DNA of 17,256 bases from Ophioceras dolichostomum. Its lineage: Eukaryota > Ascomycota > Sordariomycetes > Magnaporthales > Ophioceraceae. This document shows, one piece after another, positions 17,211 through 17,256 of this stretch. The position numbers and the translations under genes are program-made. The number at the start of each line of letters is the position of its first letter. The stretch's first letter is position 1. The notes beneath the pieces were generated by a model. It did no database searches, was not told where the DNA came from, and worked only from the letters and a program-made list of their open reading frames with translations. The DNA lies in NCBI GenBank assembly GCA_003049485.1, contig PYST01000550.1, positions 1-17,256 on the forward strand, written 5' to 3'.

Positions 17211-17256
17211 AGTCGGAATCTGCCCGAGATCCCTGCCTCCCGAGGGGCATAAGACG
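17199..17256 (-). repeat. Right bipartite terminal inverted repeat
   Basis: Inverted counterpart of 2-59. The inner block TTTAACGTCTG (17199-17209) is the exact reverse complement of 49-59, and the outer block 17236-17256 matches 2-22 at 19 of 21. The 26 bases between them (17210-17235) share only about 7 positions with their partner, which is chance level, so the fixed spacing rather than the spacer sequence is conserved. Confidence 0.75.

Noticed and set aside
1..17256. Starship, Maverick or Helitron identity for the whole window
   Set aside because: No DUF3435 captain, protein-primed polymerase or Rep/helicase found.

Overview
The window reads as nuclear DNA of a filamentous ascomycete (Pezizomycotina, most likely Sordariomycetes; genus not assigned). 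The reasons are a secreted WSC-domain protein with a long Thr/Gly-rich linker, short GT-AG introns with fungal branch points, a nuclear-type tRNA-Gly with internal A and B boxes, a GRDP-like fungal gene, a fungal secreted-subtilase relic and long gene-poor spacers.

Layout, left to right. 2-59 is a bipartite terminal repeat, and 55-844 (-) is a two-exon GRDP-like gene running out into it. 1777-3969 (-) is a secreted two-WSC protein. 5406-5476 (-) is tRNA-Gly(GCC). 6183-7272 (+) is a decayed subtilase. 8271-9161 (+) is a zinc-knuckle (CCHC) gene interrupted by two in-frame stops. 9531-11543 (-) and 12672-14228 (+) are two divergently transcribed, distantly related proteins carrying several helix-turn-helix (HTH) segments, separated by a 1.1-kb shared upstream region rich in GTCAC. 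14746-14983 (-) holds a good intron signal and a possible very small gene. 16695-17210 (+) is a 171-aa conserved-type fungal protein of unknown function with a weak CheD-like resemblance. It runs into the right-hand copy of the terminal repeat at 17199-17256.

The most striking feature is that the two ends of the window are inverted copies of one structure. A 21-nt outer block (19/21 identical) and an inner 11-nt block (identical) are separated by exactly 26 unrelated nucleotides on both sides, and a trinucleotide microsatellite lies just inside each. This looks like a bipartite terminal inverted repeat of a ~17.26-kb element or of two related insertions. I find no recognisable transposase, tyrosine recombinase or reverse transcriptase inside. 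If it is an element, the two multi-HTH proteins are the only candidates for DNA-binding functions of its own. That link is inference.

The rest is a mix of intact genes and relics. The subtilase has many frameshifts and large deletions (old decay), while the zinc-knuckle gene has only two point nonsense changes (recent decay). Exact exon limits, family names and the element hypothesis all rest on reading by eye, without database searches.
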